Assembly (NCBI GenBank): GCA_903919165.1
Contig: CAIXHJ010000053.1
Coordinates: 1-5,889, forward strand
Direction: 5' to 3'
Length of the DNA: 5,889 bases
Origin: an uncultured Holophagaceae bacterium
GTDB taxonomy: Bacteria > Acidobacteriota > Holophagae > Holophagales > Holophagaceae
Below, in pieces: positions 5,524 to 5,889 of the stretch. The notes under the pieces were generated by a model. That model had not been told where the DNA came from. It made no database searches and saw only the letters and a program-made list of their open reading frames with translations. A program made the translations under genes and the position numbers. Position 1 is the first letter of the stretch. Each line of letters begins with the position of its first letter.

Positions 5524-5542
5524 CCCACTGAGAAACAGGCTC
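5524..5542 (-). repeat. Right terminal inverted repeat of the element
   Basis: This is the exact reverse complement of the 5274-5292 arm. It ends four bases before the livM ATG and supplies the only Shine-Dalgarno-like bases near it (AGG at 5537-5539). Confidence 0.95.
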
Positions 5543-5546
5543 TTCA

Positions 5547-5889
5547 ATGAAGAGAATTCTCCTCCTTCGCGGCGCTGAACTGATCGTCTTCGCCTTCCTC
5601 GCCACCATCCCCCTGCTGGTGGTGAACCCCTACGCCCTGGGCCTGCTCACCCTGCTGGCCATCTACGGCATCCTGCTCATCGGCCTGGACGTCACCGTGG
5701 GCTACCTGGGCCAGGTGAATCTCGGCCACGTGGCCTTCCTGGGCCTGGGCGCCTACACGGCGGGCCTCGTCGTCACCAAGCTGGGGTTGGGCATGGGTCC
5801 AGCCCTGCTGGCCGCCATGGCCGTGGGCCTGCTGCTGGGTGCCCTCCTCGCCCTGCCCGCCCTCCGTCTGGAAGGCCCCCAGTTCGCCC
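5547..5889 (+). CDS. livM: Branched-chain amino acid-type ABC transporter permease, LivM family, 3' end cut off
   Basis: The first 114 codons of the second permease subunit are present; the gene runs off the right edge. It opens MKRILLLRGAELIVFAFLAT with a first membrane segment at about 10-27, followed by segments near 31-50, 62-78 and 85-106. The signature GYLGQVNLGHVAFLGLGAYT (52-71) and LPALRLEGPQFA (103-114) are the standard LivM motifs (usual form G-x-x-G-Q-x-S-L-G-H and P-x-L-R-L-x-G-x-Y-F-A). With LivH it forms the membrane channel. The start is placed at 5547 because it gives the usual N-terminus. Only a weak AGG seven bases upstream, inside the right terminal repeat of the element, could serve as Shine-Dalgarno. 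It is separated from livH by the 269-bp element, which is abnormal for this operon. Confidence 0.92.
   Translation, partial: MKRILLLRGAELIVFAFLATIPLLVVNPYALGLLTLLAIYGILLIGLDVTVGYLGQVNLGHVAFLGLGAYTAGLVVTKLGLGMGPALLAAMAVGLLLGALLALPALRLEGPQFA

Larger units (their letters stand above)
5274..5542. mobile_element. MITE-like 269-bp element with perfect 19-bp terminal inverted repeats
   Basis: GAGCCTGTTTCTCAGTGGG (5274-5292) is exactly repeated in reverse complement at 5524-5542. One further A/T pair (5273/5543) extends it to 20 bp, and the arms continue inward imperfectly to 5303/5513. The element starts at the base after the livH stop codon and ends four bases before the livM ATG, a junction that is normally only a few bases. 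Its length, terminal repeats and lack of a credible protein fit a non-autonomous mobile element moved by a transposase encoded elsewhere. No convincing target-site duplication is visible (left flank TTTGA, right flank TTCAA), and no second copy lies in this window, so mobility is inferred. Small open frames cross it on both strands but none has a recognisable protein or a ribosome-binding site. Confidence 0.6.
5274..5542 (-). ncRNA. Possible structured RNA encoded by the element, leftward strand
   Basis: The interior folds by eye into a dense nested set of pairings: outer stem 5274-5303/5513-5542 (26 of 30 Watson-Crick); domain stem 5413-5426/5498-5511 (12 of 14); hairpins 5454-5459/5465-5470 (GCGTAG/CTACGC, 5-base loop), 5473-5477/5489-5493 (GAGCC/GGCTC), 5393-5397/5402-5406 (CGGGT/ACCCG), and 5347-5351/5357-5361 (CAACG/CGTTG) inside 5342-5346/5370-5374; and stem 5374-5379/5410-5415 (GACGCC/GGCGTC). 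CAAGGAAG (5328-5335) is complementary to CTTCCTTG (5482-5489), mostly in a hairpin loop, a possible pseudoknot. Some pairings share bases, so not all can form at once. Of the six non-Watson-Crick positions in the two large stems, four become G-U on the leftward strand and only one on the rightward strand, favouring a leftward RNA. I see no promoter and do not recognise a known RNA class. Confidence 0.4.

Noticed and set aside
4164..5528. Long leftward open frame of 454 codons across livH and the element
   Set aside because: It is antisense to livH, dominated by His/Gly/Glu/Ala typical of the reverse frame of GC-rich membrane-protein codons, and shows no family motif or ribosome-binding site.
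5274..5542. The element as an intrinsic terminator or an integron attC site
   Set aside because: The right arm is followed by TTCAATG, not a T-run, and the ends lack the attC core consensus; 269 bp with several internal hairpins fits neither.
5274..5542. The element as a retron-type ncRNA
   Set aside because: Complementary ends and inner hairpins are reminiscent, but no reverse transcriptase gene is present and the block interrupts a transporter operon; nothing specific supports it.
5122..5578. Small open frames within and across the inverted-repeat element on both strands
   Set aside because: They are Arg/Pro/Ser-rich, lack ribosome-binding sites and known motifs, and the block is better explained by its pairing structure.

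Overview
The window is high-GC, densely coded DNA from a Gram-negative bacterium: it carries lpxK, the lipid A 4'-kinase. Gene style (a cNMP-binding/FHA fusion, a DUF1569 protein, strong GCC/AAG/ATC codon preference in the binding protein) made me think of Acidobacteriota, perhaps a Holophagae/Geothrix-like organism. That placement is an impression and is not proven by any marker here.

Layout. (1) Positions 1-1926 hold four leftward genes that could form one operon, in transcription order: free methionine-(R)-sulfoxide reductase (msrC, 1926-1405), a cyclic-nucleotide-binding plus FHA protein (1349-627), a 75-residue acidic orphan (590-363), and a DUF1569/DinB-like protein (277 to beyond the left edge). 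(2) Rightward from 1953 comes lpxK, whose start lies only 26 bp from the divergent msrC start. (3) From 3088 to the right edge is a branched-chain amino acid type (HAAT family) ABC importer: periplasmic binding protein (3088-4335), a near-ideal intrinsic terminator with a UUCG tetraloop (4353-4378), permease livH (4395-5273), and permease livM (5547 to beyond the edge). The ATPase genes livG/livF would be expected further right.

The most unusual object lies between livH and livM, which are normally adjacent or overlapping. A non-coding element of about 269 bp begins at the base after the livH stop codon and ends four bases before the livM start. It is bounded by perfect 19-bp terminal inverted repeats that continue as an imperfect 30-position stem. 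The interior is filled with nested hairpins and contains a possible loop-to-distal-strand pseudoknot. Non-Watson-Crick positions in the two largest stems are better tolerated as G-U wobbles if the leftward strand is the RNA. I read it as a MITE-like mobile element that may encode a structured RNA, oriented against the transporter operon. I cannot assign it to a known family.

How the parts may work together. The terminator after the binding-protein gene should give much binding protein and less permease. The element then adds a second obstacle before livM and may have separated livM from an ancestral ribosome-binding site at the end of livH. The leftward cluster pairs an oxidative-repair enzyme with a probable signalling protein, and a functional link between them is only inferred from adjacency.
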